64,000 nucleotides of DNA, taken from an uncultured Holophagaceae bacterium. GTDB lineage: Bacteria; Acidobacteriota; Holophagae; Holophagales; Holophagaceae. A model generated the notes under the pieces. The model had not been told where the DNA came from, did not search any database, and worked only from the letters and a program-made list of their open reading frames with translations. The position numbers and the translations under genes are program-made. Positions 21,582 through 31,204 of the stretch are shown piece by piece; within the stretch, counting starts at the first letter, position 1, and every line of letters begins with the position of its first letter. The stretch spans positions 45,403 to 109,402 of the forward strand of contig CAIWKE010000023.1 of NCBI GenBank assembly GCA_903913215.1. Direction: 5' to 3'.

Positions 21582-24263
21582 TCAGGGCTGTTTCACCCAG
21601 GCCGACGCCAGGGCCCGGAGCTCATCCCGGTGTTCTGGGTCTTCGTTCTGGGGAAAGGCAAGGGCGAGCACGAGAGCATCCATGGCGGCCCTGGGATGGC
21701 CAAGTTGGTGTTCCACCCAGGCCTGGGCCCGCCAGATTTGAGGGCGATCCCCAGCCAAGCCCCGCGCTGCCACTAGCAGGCGTTCGGCTTCGGCCGTATC
21801 AGCTTGTCTGGCCCGGCACTCAGCAAGGGCCGACAGGGCTTCCGCCTGATTCTGCTTGGTACCTTTGCTGCGGAGCAGGACCACCGCCTCCCGAAGCCGG
21901 GGCGTGGCAGCGCCGACCCGGCCCTGGGCCCGGAGGGTGTCTCCCCATCGGTAGAGAGCCCGCCCCTGAATCAGGGTCAGCTCATGTTGCTGCGCCAGAG
22001 CCAGGGCCGCCTCAAAGCGGGAGATGGCCCCCGGGAAAGCCCCCTGCATGTGGGCGGCGATGCCCAGGAGCAGGAGCACCCGGCCCTCACCCTCAACATC
22101 GCCCAGCTGCTGGCGGAGCCGCAACACCTCCAGGAAGGTTCTTTCCGCAGCGGCGGCCCGCCCCTCTTCGAGGTCCAGAATGGCGAGGTTGTTCTGAGCG
22201 AGCGCCAGGTGGAGGGGATTCCCGGTGATCCCCGCATCGGTGGCAGCCTGGCGGTAGAGATCCTGGGCCTCGATGCTGTGGCCCAGGTATTTAGCCCGGT
22301 TGGCCAGGTTCACCAGGATGTGGGTTCTCAGGCGGTGGTTGCCCTTGGCTGTGGCCAGTGCCAAAGCGGGCTGCAGCGCTCCTTCGGCCGCCTGCCACTC
22401 CTCCCTGCCGATCCAGTGCACTCCGAGTTCGTTCAACACCTGGGCCTGGAGGTCCTCATCCGCAGACACTCTGCCCAGTTCGAGGGCCTCCCGGAGGAGG
22501 GGCACTTCCTCCTCAGAGTTGCTGGTTCCCCTCCGGGCGTGCAGGGCCAGACCGATCAGGGCCTCAGCCTCCGAATACCGGTCCCTGGACTCGCGGGCGG
22601 TGGTCCGGGCCCACATCAGGGTCGGCAGGGCCTTGGAGTCTCCGCAGCTGAACAGGGCAAACCCATAGCTCATGACTCCTGGCGCAAAACGCGGTGCCAG
22701 CATGGCTGCGCGCTCCAGGTAGGGGAGGGCCCGGCCATGATCCCCCCGAAGGCTGAGTTCCAGGCCCAACCCGTAGGCCTCCAGGGCCTCTCGGGAGGGG
22801 ACTGGGGGGAGCGCCAGCGAGCGCTCCAGGGGGGCCAGCTTGTGGCCGAGTTCCTGAAGCAGCGCTGGCACCAGCACCTGGGGTTCGAAGTCCGCTGTGC
22901 GGGCCTGGACCTCTCGGCTCGCCCGCTCCTCGCCCTTGCGATCCAGCAGCCGTGCACGCAGCCTGGGTCGCTCCCCTTCAGAGGGCTGGATGAGTTCCGC
23001 CAGCAGCACCAGGTCGGCACCCGTGCGCGCCACCAACTGGCGCACGAAATCCCGTTCGACCGCGCCGGTGGCCGTGTCCAGCCGGGGACGGGGCTCCCCT
23101 GGATCACGGTCCTGCACCACCCTCACCTGCGGGAAGGTCCGCAGCATGTGCTCAAGCAGGTCTGTGGTGGCGATGGCGGTCTCAGGCTCCCGTTCGCCCC
23201 TGTGCGTGAGGTTGCGCACGGGCACCACCACCACCCGGGCGGTGCGGCTGGCAGAGTATTCCGGGATCACGCCACGACCATAGGCCCAGACTCCGGTGCC
23301 GGCCAATACCAGGGTCAGGATCGCCGTGAGGCTGGCCCACCAGACCGGGGAGGTGGGCGCCTCCAGGTGCTCCAGCGTGGCCACCACCTCTTGGGCTCCA
23401 GGACGGGCGCTGGGGTCCGGCGACAGCAGGCGGTCCACCAGATGCCAGAGGGCATGGGGCCCAGCGGGATGGCTCCCGGACCCGGAGCGCCACTTCAGCA
23501 CCCGCCGGGTCCAGGGCAGCTTACTTCCGGCCAGACCCGGCGGCGGATCCCCAGTGAGCACCAGGAAGCCGATCAACCCGAGGGCATAGAGATCTGTGGC
23601 GGCGCTGGCCAGCTCTCCCATCAGCAGCTCTGGGGCGATAAAGCCCCGAGTGCCCATGACCGTGCCGGGTTCGGTGAGGGAGCCATCCTGGCTGGAGAGG
23701 GTGCGGGTGGAATCCTCGGTCCCGGCGGGTTCGATCCAGCTTTGGTCCGTGTCCGTCGAGCCCGAGGCAAACGTCTTGGCCAGGCCGAAATCCAGGACCT
23801 TCGCCGTGTCCTGCGGTGTGATCAGGATGTTCGACGGTTTCAGATCCCGATGGATGATGCCCTTGGCATGGGCGGCGGCCAGCGCGATGGCCACCTCCTT
23901 GATGAGTCGGATGGCCTTGGGGAGCGGCAGGGGCCCCTGCTCCAGAAGGGTCGACAAGGGCGTTCCCTCCACCCACTCCATGGCCATGACCAGGGTTCCA
24001 CCATGATCCAACCAGTCGTAGACATGGCAGATGCCCGGATGGTCCAACCGGGCCAGGATCTGGGCCTCCCGCTGGAGGCGGCCCAGGGCCACCCCATCAG
24101 AGGCCCGCTCGGTCTTGACCGTCTTGAGGGCCACCGGGCGTTCCAGCCTGGTGTCCCAGGCCCGGAACACCTGCCCCATGCCGCCGGCAGCCACGAAGGC
24201 CTCCACCCGGTAACGGCCAACCACGTCACCCGGTCGGATCGCAGTGTCTGTCTGGGTAGCCAT
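21582..24263 (-). CDS. Serine/threonine protein kinase with C-terminal TPR region
   Basis: An 893-residue transmembrane kinase of the bacterial PknB-like class. The kinase domain (about residues 18-300) is complete: AAGGMGQVFRAW loop, Lys47 in VALKTVK, HRDLKPSN at 138-145 and DFG at 158-160. A long activation segment precedes GTRGFIAPELL. One membrane helix (WWASLTAILTLVLAGTG) follows, then a region like adenylate-cyclase-associated ATPase repeats, and TPR repeats to the end. It probably phosphorylates Ser/Thr on partners gathered by the TPRs. The ATG at 24263 is chosen because the kinase fold begins soon after it; longer starts up to 24359 are possible. Confidence 0.85.
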   Translation of the reverse strand: MATQTDTAIRPGDVVGRYRVEAFVAAGGMGQVFRAWDTRLERPVALKTVKTERASDGVALGRLQREAQILARLDHPGICHVYDWLDHGGTLVMAMEWVEGTPLSTLLEQGPLPLPKAIRLIKEVAIALAAAHAKGIIHRDLKPSNILITPQDTAKVLDFGLAKTFASGSTDTDQSWIEPAGTEDSTRTLSSQDGSLTEPGTVMGTRGFIAPELLMGELASAATDLYALGLIGFLVLTGDPPPGLAGSKLPWTRRVLKWRSGSGSHPAGPHALWHLVDRLLSPDPSARPGAQEVVATLEHLEAPTSPVWWASLTAILTLVLAGTGVWAYGRGVIPEYSASRTARVVVVPVRNLTHRGEREPETAIATTDLLEHMLRTFPQVRVVQDRDPGEPRPRLDTATGAVERDFVRQLVARTGADLVLLAELIQPSEGERPRLRARLLDRKGEERASREVQARTADFEPQVLVPALLQELGHKLAPLERSLALPPVPSREALEAYGLGLELSLRGDHGRALPYLERAAMLAPRFAPGVMSYGFALFSCGDSKALPTLMWARTTARESRDRYSEAEALIGLALHARRGTSNSEEEVPLLREALELGRVSADEDLQAQVLNELGVHWIGREEWQAAEGALQPALALATAKGNHRLRTHILVNLANRAKYLGHSIEAQDLYRQAATDAGITGNPLHLALAQNNLAILDLEEGRAAAAERTFLEVLRLRQQLGDVEGEGRVLLLLGIAAHMQGAFPGAISRFEAALALAQQHELTLIQGRALYRWGDTLRAQGRVGAATPRLREAVVLLRSKGTKQNQAEALSALAECRARQADTAEAERLLVAARGLAGDRPQIWRAQAWVEHQLGHPRAAMDALVLALAFPQNEDPEHRDELRALASAWVKQP

Positions 24264-24455
24264 GGAGTCGGGGTGGGACACCCGCACTGGGAGCCAGATC
24301 ACCTTGGCGAGAGGCCCTTCCTTTCGTAAATTAACGGCAAGTAAAGTAAAGATATGCATTTTCTTCTAGCTGTCCATGCCCTCCCAATGGACACCTCTAC
24401 CAACCGCTCACCTTCCCGGGGCCGGAAAGCCCACTCAGCCGATTACACTCACTCC

Positions 24456-25646
24456 ATGCTTCGTTCGATCGCTCTGGCTGCAACCGCCTGCCTGCTCCAG
24501 GCTCAGAGCCCCTGTGCCCTGACGCTTGAGCCCAAGGAGATCCGCCCCGGAGACTCGGTGCTGCTCACCTGGAGCTGCCCTGCCACCCCCCGCGTTCGCC
24601 TGGAGCCCGGTGGCATGATCCTCTCGGGCAAGTATCAAGTGACCCTGCGCCCAGGCTACACGACCACGTACCGGGTCTTCGACGCAGCCCCCAATGGCCC
24701 GCAGCTGGGCCTGGCGGAAGTCCGCGTGACCCCGGGCCTGCCCCTGGGCGAGCCCGCCCGCATCTGCGCCTTCGACGCCAGCGCCCGGGCCATCCTGCCC
24801 GGCGAGCCCGTGGTGCTGCGCTGGGAGTGCGCCGGCAGCGCCAAGGTGCGCCTGGAGCCCGGTGGCCTGGAACTGGACGGCAAGAGCGAGGTGACGGTCA
24901 CCCCCCTCGAGAACACCCGCTACACCATCACCGCCAACAATGCCGCTGGGGGCCAGAGCCGCACGCTGGAGGTCTCCGTGCTGGGGCACCTCAGCCCTGC
25001 CGCGGCCACACCCGCCGCCGTGTGCACCTTCGAGGCCAACAAGACCGTGGTCAGGCGTGGCGAGCAGGTGGATCTGCGGTGGTTCTGCCAGGGGGACGCC
25101 AAGGTGCGCCTGGAGCCCGGCGGCCTGGAGCTGGACGGAAAATCTAGCATCGCCGTGGTACCCGACAAGACCACGGTCTACACCCTCAGCGTGAGCAACC
25201 TGCTGGGTGGCTCCTCCCGCAGCCTGGAAGTGCGCGTGGAGGAGCCCCGCATCGTGCTGTCGGAAAAGGATCTGGAGTCACACCCCGAGGAGGTCACACG
25301 GCCCCTGGAGCGCCAGGACCTGGCCGAAGCCCTGGCCCGCGGCGAAACGCTCCGGGCTGCGGCACCCGCGGGCTCCTGGACCCTGCGATTGGTGGTCTCG
25401 GGGCGGGCTGACGGCCTCCGCCAGGTGGCCCGGGCCGCCGGGCCCAAGGCCCAGGAGATCCTCATCCTCCCCTTCGTCCGGCGGGACGGCCTCCGCTTCT
25501 GGCAGGGCTGCTTCGGCACCTACCCCAACTGGGCCGCTGCAGCCAAAGCCTGGCGCAGCGCCCCGGAGGCTCTGCGAAAGACATTCAAGGACGCCCTGCC
25601 CCAGCGCATGCCCGTCGGCCCCGAAAAGATAGCTAGCCGCGAATGA
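24456..25646 (+). CDS. Secreted protein with three Ig-like repeats and SPOR-like end
   Basis: A 396-residue exported protein. The signal peptide MLRSIALAATACLLQAQS is followed by three tandem repeats of about 85 residues, each with a RPGDSVLLTWSC-like opening and VRLEPGG. The second and third repeats are very close even at the DNA level (24840-24880 and 25105-25145). The last 80 residues (GSWTLRLVVSG, then RFWQGCFGTYPNWAAAAKAW) resemble a SPOR-type peptidoglycan-binding fold. It may act at the cell envelope. The 3' end overlaps the convergent gene by 14 bases. The start lacks a clear ribosome site. Confidence 0.7.
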   Translation: MLRSIALAATACLLQAQSPCALTLEPKEIRPGDSVLLTWSCPATPRVRLEPGGMILSGKYQVTLRPGYTTTYRVFDAAPNGPQLGLAEVRVTPGLPLGEPARICAFDASARAILPGEPVVLRWECAGSAKVRLEPGGLELDGKSEVTVTPLENTRYTITANNAAGGQSRTLEVSVLGHLSPAAATPAAVCTFEANKTVVRRGEQVDLRWFCQGDAKVRLEPGGLELDGKSSIAVVPDKTTVYTLSVSNLLGGSSRSLEVRVEEPRIVLSEKDLESHPEEVTRPLERQDLAEALARGETLRAAAPAGSWTLRLVVSGRADGLRQVARAAGPKAQEILILPFVRRDGLRFWQGCFGTYPNWAAAAKAWRSAPEALRKTFKDALPQRMPVGPEKIASRE

Positions 25647-26148
25647 CGTCGAAGCCGTAGGGCTCGCCCACCATGTCCACGTCCAGGGTGTCCACAATGA
25701 AGTAGACGGTGCGGACTTCCTTGGTGGGGTTGAAGTAGGTGGCCTGGGGTTCACCGACGGGGATGCGGTTCTGCAGCAATCCGGGCTCCTGCCTTCCCCA
25801 GGCGTTGACGCCCAGGACGCGGAACCAGGCCTTGCGACCCTCCACCAGGTGCACCTTCACGGACCCCCCGCCGGGCACCTCGATGGCGTAGGCCTTCCAG
25901 CCACTGATGTCGGGAATCTTGTCCGTCACATGGACATTGCCCGCAGGCAACTGGAGCGCGGTGAGGCCGGGGCCCTTGCGGGCCTGGTGGCGCATCCGCC
26001 CCATCATGCTGCGGTCGGCGCCCAGATCCGGAAGGCTGGGAGGCAGGGGGCCCCGGACCGCCTTTGGCAGATCTTTGGCCTCCAATACGGGGAGTGGGGC
26101 CTGGGGCACTTGCAGGATCAGGGGCAGGAGCAGGAAGGTCGGGTTCAT
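25633..26148 (-). CDS. Exported hypothetical protein
   Basis: A 171-residue protein with an N-terminal export signal (MNPTFLLLPLILQVPQAP). The remainder includes VKVHLVEGRKAWFRVLGVNAWG and ATYFNPTKEVRTVYFIVDT, probably a beta-sandwich domain. No family is recognised. GGAGG lies five bases before the ATG at 26148. It overlaps the convergent Ig-repeat gene by 14 bases and is divergent from the propeller kinase gene. Confidence 0.65.
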   Translation of the reverse strand: MNPTFLLLPLILQVPQAPLPVLEAKDLPKAVRGPLPPSLPDLGADRSMMGRMRHQARKGPGLTALQLPAGNVHVTDKIPDISGWKAYAIEVPGGGSVKVHLVEGRKAWFRVLGVNAWGRQEPGLLQNRIPVGEPQATYFNPTKEVRTVYFIVDTLDVDMVGEPYGFDVIRG

Positions 26149-26292
26149 GGGCACCTCCACCCATCAGATGCCATGAAGGGACCTGGGGTTGAGCGACTAT
26201 CGCATCGATTCAGCGCGGTTATCCGCCCTGTTCTCAGCCAGGGCGACCTTCAGGCCGATAGGTCGGCCATGGGAAAGGAAGGGAACCGGGGA

Positions 26293-27711
26293 ATGCCCAC
26301 AGCCGGAGACGCAGAGACCGGACACCGGAGGCGTGTCGCTGGAGCCCTCCTGGGCTTGATCCTGGGCCTCCTGATGGTCCTGGGCGCAGCCCCAGCCCGT
26401 GCCCAGGCCCCTGGTATGTACCCCACCCAGGTCTTCGGCTTCCAGCAGGGGCTCACGAACCTCTCTGTGAACGTGCTCGCCGAAGATCCAGAGGGCTTTC
26501 TGTGGGCAGGCACGGAGTCGGGCCTCTTCCGCTATGGCGGTCACCGCTTCGAGGAAGTCCAACTGCCCCGCGCCTTCCGATATGTCACCCACCTGATTCC
26601 CGAGGCCCACGGCATCTGGGTGGGCACCCACAACGGCCTGGGCTTTCTGGAATTCCCCTCCCTGACCTTCATGACGGCCGCAGGCCTGCCGGAGGTGCGG
26701 ATCAACGACCTGGGACGGGATGCCCGTGGCCAGATCTGGGTTCTGCCCTCGGGCCTCAAGCCGCACCTCTCTGATGGACGGGGCGCCTTCCACCCGGTCG
26801 AGGGCTGGCCCGAGGCCACCCCGGCCGATGCCCTCTTTGCGCACCCGGACAGTCGCGAGGTGCAGATCGCCAGCGGCGGTATGCTCTGGCACCGCCCCCT
26901 GGAGGGCTTCCAGTGGTTCCGGGAACCCCTGCCCTTCCGCCAGCGGGGCGAGTCCACCCTGGCCATGGCTGTGGACGGCGATGGGGAGCTCTGGCTTCGC
27001 AGTGACCTCGCGCTCTATCGCCGCTCCCCGGATCGGGGCCAGTGGACCCGCCTCCCAGAGCACCTGGGCGGCAGCCCCCCGGACAACCTGCAGATGCGGC
27101 GGGATCAAGCTGGCTGGGTCTGGATGAACACCCGGGAAGGCATGTTCCGGGCCCGGGGCGAGCAGATCTTCCCCATCCGGGGCGGCCCCAAGGGCTTCAT
27201 TCCGGTCGCGGGTGTGGTGGACCGCGAAGGCTCCCTGTGGCTGGGTTCCATCGGGGTCGTGCACATCCTTGGCAAGGGGCTGTGGCAGATCTACACCCAG
27301 GAGAACGGCCTGCCCAGCAGTGTCGTCTGGCACGTGATCCGGGACCGACAGGGTCGCCCCTGGCTGGCCACGGACGCGGGGCTTGTCATGGGTGTGCCGG
27401 GCGGCTGGAAGCTCATCCGGAAAGGACAGTTCTCGCGTCTGCGACTGTTGCCTGATGGCAACCTGCTGGCCGTGGGGAGCCCGGTGGCGTGCTCTACCGC
27501 ATCGACACGCGGCACCTCTCGGTGGAAGTCATCCGGGTGCCCCTGCTCACTCTCTCCGCCGTCGCCCGCGGACTGGCCCTGGAGGCGGACGGCACGGTGT
27601 GGATCTCGGACTTCCAGGACGGCTTCGTGCGGGGCGTGCCCAAGGGACGCACCTGGGAATGGAGCCGGGCCCAGCTGGACGGAAAGCCCTTTTCGCGGGT
27701 CTGGCAGGTGA
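26293..27711 (+). CDS. Propeller-type sensor kinase, N-terminal half (frameshifted)
   Basis: The N-terminal half of a one-gene sensor. A signal peptide (GALLGLILGLLMVLGAAPARA) precedes seven-bladed propeller repeats such as EDPEGFLWAGTESGLFRYGG and DREGSLWLGSIGVVHILG, which sense an outside ligand in the periplasm. The true coding sense ends near 27477: beyond LLAVG the frame turns to non-protein-like residues until 27711. The next half continues in a different frame, so one base is missing in a G-run at 27474-27477. It is either broken or a sequencing error. Confidence 0.75.
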   Translation: MPTAGDAETGHRRRVAGALLGLILGLLMVLGAAPARAQAPGMYPTQVFGFQQGLTNLSVNVLAEDPEGFLWAGTESGLFRYGGHRFEEVQLPRAFRYVTHLIPEAHGIWVGTHNGLGFLEFPSLTFMTAAGLPEVRINDLGRDARGQIWVLPSGLKPHLSDGRGAFHPVEGWPEATPADALFAHPDSREVQIASGGMLWHRPLEGFQWFREPLPFRQRGESTLAMAVDGDGELWLRSDLALYRRSPDRGQWTRLPEHLGGSPPDNLQMRRDQAGWVWMNTREGMFRARGEQIFPIRGGPKGFIPVAGVVDREGSLWLGSIGVVHILGKGLWQIYTQENGLPSSVVWHVIRDRQGRPWLATDAGLVMGVPGGWKLIRKGQFSRLRLLPDGNLLAVGSPVACSTASTRGTSRWKSSGCPCSLSPPSPADWPWRRTARCGSRTSRTASCGACPRDAPGNGAGPSWTESPFRGSGR

Positions 27712-29369
27712 CCCAGGATCAGGGTGGTGCCATCTTCGTGTCCACCCGCACTGCGATCTATGTGCTGGAGCATGGCACCTGGGTTCTGGTGGGCGGCACC
27801 CTGCCCGAGAACCCATTCTCGGCCCTCAAGGCCCCAGACGGCAGCATCTGGGTGTACTACTACGACCGCCCCATGCTCACCCGCCACCAGCGGAGCGCCA
27901 CGGGCTGGGAACGCTCCGAGCTATGGGAGCCCTTTCCGGGCGTGGAGGGCCGGGTCATCTTCTCCCATGCCCTGGATGCCATGGGCCGGCTCTGGGTCGG
28001 CACCAGCCAGGGTCTGGGTCGCCTGAACCTGGCGGCCCATCAGGTGGAGCTGTGGCTGGCCCCCGGTGAAGGGATTCCCGGCGCCGACGCCAACAACCAG
28101 GGCTTGACCCTGGAGCAGGACGGCACTCTCTGGTACGGCACCACGGAGGGCATCGGCGCCTACCGCACCCAGGACGAACAACCGGCCCCGCCCATCCCCG
28201 CACCGCTGCTCACGGGCTGGTCCAGCGGTGACACCGCCCTGCCCTTCTCTCCGGATCCGCCGGTCCTGGCGCCTGGTCGCTCTCTGGAAGCCCGCTTCGC
28301 CCTCAACGCCTTCAGCCTGCCCGGAGGGCTGGGTCTGGAGTTCCGGCTTTCGGGGACCAAGGGCTGGGAACCCATGGATGAATTCCGCACCCGCTTCCCC
28401 AACCTCCCCTGGGGCAACTACAAGCTGGAGGTTCGCGGCCATCGCCACCAGACCCAGTTCGGCCCGCCCCTGCTGCTCACCTTCAAGGTGCGGCCTCCCT
28501 GGTGGTTCTCCTGGTGGGCCCTGGCGCTCTGGGTGCTGCTCCTGGGCACGGGCCTCTGGGTGCTCCTGCGGCTCCGCAGCCGCGTGCTGGAAGCCCGGAA
28601 CGAGGTTCTGCAGCAGGAAGTGACCGCCCGGACCCGGGAGCTGGAAGAGGCCAATCAGCTGCTGAACCAGGGCTCCAAGGCCAAGAGCCTCTTCCTGGCC
28701 AGCATGAGCCACGAGCTGCGCACACCGCTCAACGCCATCCTGCTCTACAGCGAACTCATGGAGGAGGATGCCCGGGAGCGGGGCGACATGACCTCACGGG
28801 AGGATCTCACCAAGATCCGCTCTGCGGGCCAGCACCTCTTCGCCATGATCAACGGGATCCTCGACCTCTCCAAGATCGAAGCGGGCATGATGAGCCTCGA
28901 CCTGGGCGACCAGGATATCCACCGCCTGCTCTGGGAAGTCTCCCAGACCCTGCGCCCCATCGCCGACCAGAACGGCAACACTATCTTGGTGGAAGTCCTC
29001 AAGACGATGCCCCCCCAGCAGGTGGACCACACCAAGCTCATGCAGGTGCTCCTGAACCTGGGCGGCAATGCCTGCAAGTTCACCAGCCAGGGCACCGTGA
29101 CCCTGGCCGCCCACCTGGAGGCGCAGGACCTGGTGCTGGAGGTGCGGGACACCGGCCAGGGCATGAGCCCCGCGGAGCAGGAACGGGTCTTCCAGGCCTT
29201 CGAACAGGCCAACGACCAGATCCACCGCAAGTTCGGCGGCACGGGCCTGGGTCTCACCATCACGCAGCGTCTGGTGGCCCTCATGGGCGGCAGCATCACG
29301 CTCCGTTCCAGCGTGGGGTTGGGTTCGACGTTTGTCGTGCGGCTGCCCATGGACGGCAGCAGAGCCTAG
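27489..29369 (+). CDS. Propeller-type sensor histidine kinase, C-terminal half
   Basis: 626 residues continuing the sensor: remaining propeller blades, a Y_Y_Y-type beta-sandwich (ARFALNAFSLPGGLGLEFRL), one membrane helix (WWALALWVLLLGTGLWVLL), a short coiled coil, HisKA with SMSHELRTPLNAI, and an HATPase domain with NLGGNACKFT, DTGQGMSP and GGTGLGLTI. All kinase residues are present. There is no receiver domain, so a separate response regulator is needed. The GTG used as start is internal to the original gene. Its end overlaps lpxB convergently by four bases. Confidence 0.85.
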   Translation: MLYRIDTRHLSVEVIRVPLLTLSAVARGLALEADGTVWISDFQDGFVRGVPKGRTWEWSRAQLDGKPFSRVWQVTQDQGGAIFVSTRTAIYVLEHGTWVLVGGTLPENPFSALKAPDGSIWVYYYDRPMLTRHQRSATGWERSELWEPFPGVEGRVIFSHALDAMGRLWVGTSQGLGRLNLAAHQVELWLAPGEGIPGADANNQGLTLEQDGTLWYGTTEGIGAYRTQDEQPAPPIPAPLLTGWSSGDTALPFSPDPPVLAPGRSLEARFALNAFSLPGGLGLEFRLSGTKGWEPMDEFRTRFPNLPWGNYKLEVRGHRHQTQFGPPLLLTFKVRPPWWFSWWALALWVLLLGTGLWVLLRLRSRVLEARNEVLQQEVTARTRELEEANQLLNQGSKAKSLFLASMSHELRTPLNAILLYSELMEEDARERGDMTSREDLTKIRSAGQHLFAMINGILDLSKIEAGMMSLDLGDQDIHRLLWEVSQTLRPIADQNGNTILVEVLKTMPPQQVDHTKLMQVLLNLGGNACKFTSQGTVTLAAHLEAQDLVLEVRDTGQGMSPAEQERVFQAFEQANDQIHRKFGGTGLGLTITQRLVALMGGSITLRSSVGLGSTFVVRLPMDGSRA

Positions 29370-30505
29370 GCTGGACGCTCCAGCTTCGCCAGCAGGTCCT
29401 CAGCCACACGCCCGGCGGCACCGGATTCGCCCAGGTGGCCGCGCACCTCGGCCAGCCCAGCCCGCAGGCCCGGTGCCACGGTGGGATTCAGCAGGCGGCT
29501 CAGTTCCACGCCCAGGCGCTCGGGGTTCACCTCGTGCTGCAGCAGCTCGGTGGCCACTTCACGGCGGGCCACGACGTTGGCGAGGCCGAAGTGGGGCACC
29601 TTCACGATGCGTCTGGCCACCTGGTAGGTGAGCGCGTTCAGTTTGTAGACGATGGCGAAGGGTGTACCCAGGAGGGCCGTCTCCAGGGTGGCTGTACCCG
29701 AAGCCACCAGGGCCGCGTCCGCGTAGGCGCGGGCCGCGTAGGTGCGGTCCTCCACGAGGCACACCGGCGCCCCGCCCAGGTGGGCACGCACGAAGGCCGG
29801 GTTCAGCGTGGGCGCCACAGGCAGGACCCACTGCACGTCAGCGTGGGTGCTCTGCCAGGCCTGTGCCAGCTCCGCCAGGGGCGGCAGGAGGCGCTCGATC
29901 TCGCCCTTGCGGCTGCCGGGCAGCAGGGCCACCAATGGGCGCATGGGATCCAGCCCCGTCTCTGCGAAGAAGGCCTCTCGGGTGCACTCAGGCTTCACCA
30001 CTTCGACCAGGGGATGGCCCACGAACTTCGCATCCACGGGATAGTCCCGGAACAACTCCGGCTCGAAGTCGAAGAGGCAGTAGAGCGTGTCCAGCACTGT
30101 GCCCAACTCGGGGATGCGCCCCTGCTTCCAGGCCCAGACCTGGGGACACACGTACTGGTGCAAGCCCACGTCCGGCATCTGCTTACGCAGAGCCTTGGCC
30201 AGACGCAGGTTGAAGCCCGGGTAGTCGATGAGGAGGGCCCCAGCGATGTGTTCCTCCCGCGCCGCAGCGAGGATCTGCTTGAAGAGGCGGTTCAGGCTGG
30301 GCAGGTGCTTGAGCACCTCCACGAAGCCCACCACCGCCAGATCCTTCACATCCGCCAGTTTGCGATCCAGCAGGGGGCTCATGCGCGGCCCGCCCACGCC
30401 GATGATGCGCAGCTCGGGGCGGCGGGCCTTCAGCTCCCGCAGCAACTCCGCACCATGCAGGTCGCCGGAGTCCTCTCCAGCCACCACGAGCAGGGTCTGG
30501 GTCAT
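29366..30505 (-). CDS. lpxB: Lipid-A-disaccharide synthase
   Basis: A 379-residue glycosyltransferase that joins UDP-diacylglucosamine and lipid X to form the lipid A disaccharide at the inner membrane. The start AGEDSGDLHGAELLREL, the central PQVWAWKQGRIPEL and the donor-site LLPGSRKGEI and VASGTATLETALLG match LpxB over its full length. It proves an LPS-type outer membrane. Its start overlaps the upstream gene by four bases (ATGA), so the two are coupled. Confidence 0.93.
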   Translation of the reverse strand: MTQTLLVVAGEDSGDLHGAELLRELKARRPELRIIGVGGPRMSPLLDRKLADVKDLAVVGFVEVLKHLPSLNRLFKQILAAAREEHIAGALLIDYPGFNLRLAKALRKQMPDVGLHQYVCPQVWAWKQGRIPELGTVLDTLYCLFDFEPELFRDYPVDAKFVGHPLVEVVKPECTREAFFAETGLDPMRPLVALLPGSRKGEIERLLPPLAELAQAWQSTHADVQWVLPVAPTLNPAFVRAHLGGAPVCLVEDRTYAARAYADAALVASGTATLETALLGTPFAIVYKLNALTYQVARRIVKVPHFGLANVVARREVATELLQHEVNPERLGVELSRLLNPTVAPGLRAGLAEVRGHLGESGAAGRVAEDLLAKLERPA

Positions 30506-31176
30506 GAACGCTCCCAGTGTTTGCCGAAGACCAGGCTGTCATCGGGCACCACGGGACGACCCAGGGCCGTGGTGGGCATTTCTGCGGGGAAGAGCACGCC
30601 TGGATAGGTGGCTTCCAGAGCCGTGGCCTGCTGACGGAACTGGTCAGGATCCGTGGCCGGCAGGGCCAGGTCCCAGCGGTAGCCCAGAGCCTGCAGGGCG
30701 CGCAGATCCGAGCCCGGCTCGCCCACGGCACACCAGAGCCGGTCCGCCAGGGGCTCGGGATCCACGATGCCCGGGTGCCAGCAGAAGCCCACGGCCTCGC
30801 CATGGGCCTGCTTGAGCAGCTCGAGGACGGGAGCCTCGGCGCCCGACTCCAGGCGCAGGGCCAGCTTCACACCCCGGCCATGCGTGGCCTCCAGGAGGGT
30901 GGCCAGACTGCCCAGGAGCCGGAAGCCCGCCTCCCGGTTCTCGGGGCGCTCCGCGGGCAACACCAGGAAATCCGCGCCCAACCCGTGGCGAAGCACGTCC
31001 AGGGCTTCTTCCGTGGGGTTTTCCCCAGTGAGGTGCACAGCGTGGATCGCCGTTCCCCGAGCCACCAGCCGGGACCATCCAGGGTGCAGCCCCCCCTCCC
31101 ACTGCAGCGCGAGGGGACCCAGGAATTGCCAAGGGGCGGGGTCAGAACTGGACAGAAGCAGGGGAACGAACCGCAT
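30502..31176 (-). CDS. Hypothetical protein upstream of lpxB
   Basis: A 224-residue cytosolic protein beginning MRFVPLLLSSSDPAPWQF. Segments such as HGRGVKLALRLESG, VGFCWHPGIVDPEPLADRL and LRALQALGYRWDLAL suggest a TIM-barrel fold of the sugar-phosphate isomerase type, but metal ligands are not evident. It overlaps lpxB by four bases, so a role linked to envelope synthesis is possible. The start could also be ATG at 31194. Confidence 0.6.
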   Translation of the reverse strand: MRFVPLLLSSSDPAPWQFLGPLALQWEGGLHPGWSRLVARGTAIHAVHLTGENPTEEALDVLRHGLGADFLVLPAERPENREAGFRLLGSLATLLEATHGRGVKLALRLESGAEAPVLELLKQAHGEAVGFCWHPGIVDPEPLADRLWCAVGEPGSDLRALQALGYRWDLALPATDPDQFRQQATALEATYPGVLFPAEMPTTALGRPVVPDDSLVFGKHWERS

Positions 31177-31204
31177 GGGTTTATCATGGAGCATTGGAGG
31201 AGCC

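Noticed and set aside
21804..24329. 841-codon plus-strand ORF
   Set aside because: It is a shadow of the Ser/Thr kinase on the other strand; composition is His/Gln/Gly-rich and lacks domains.
28502..30607. 701-codon plus-strand ORF across the kinase and lpxB
   Set aside because: Out-of-frame reading of two well-supported genes; GC-rich artefact.
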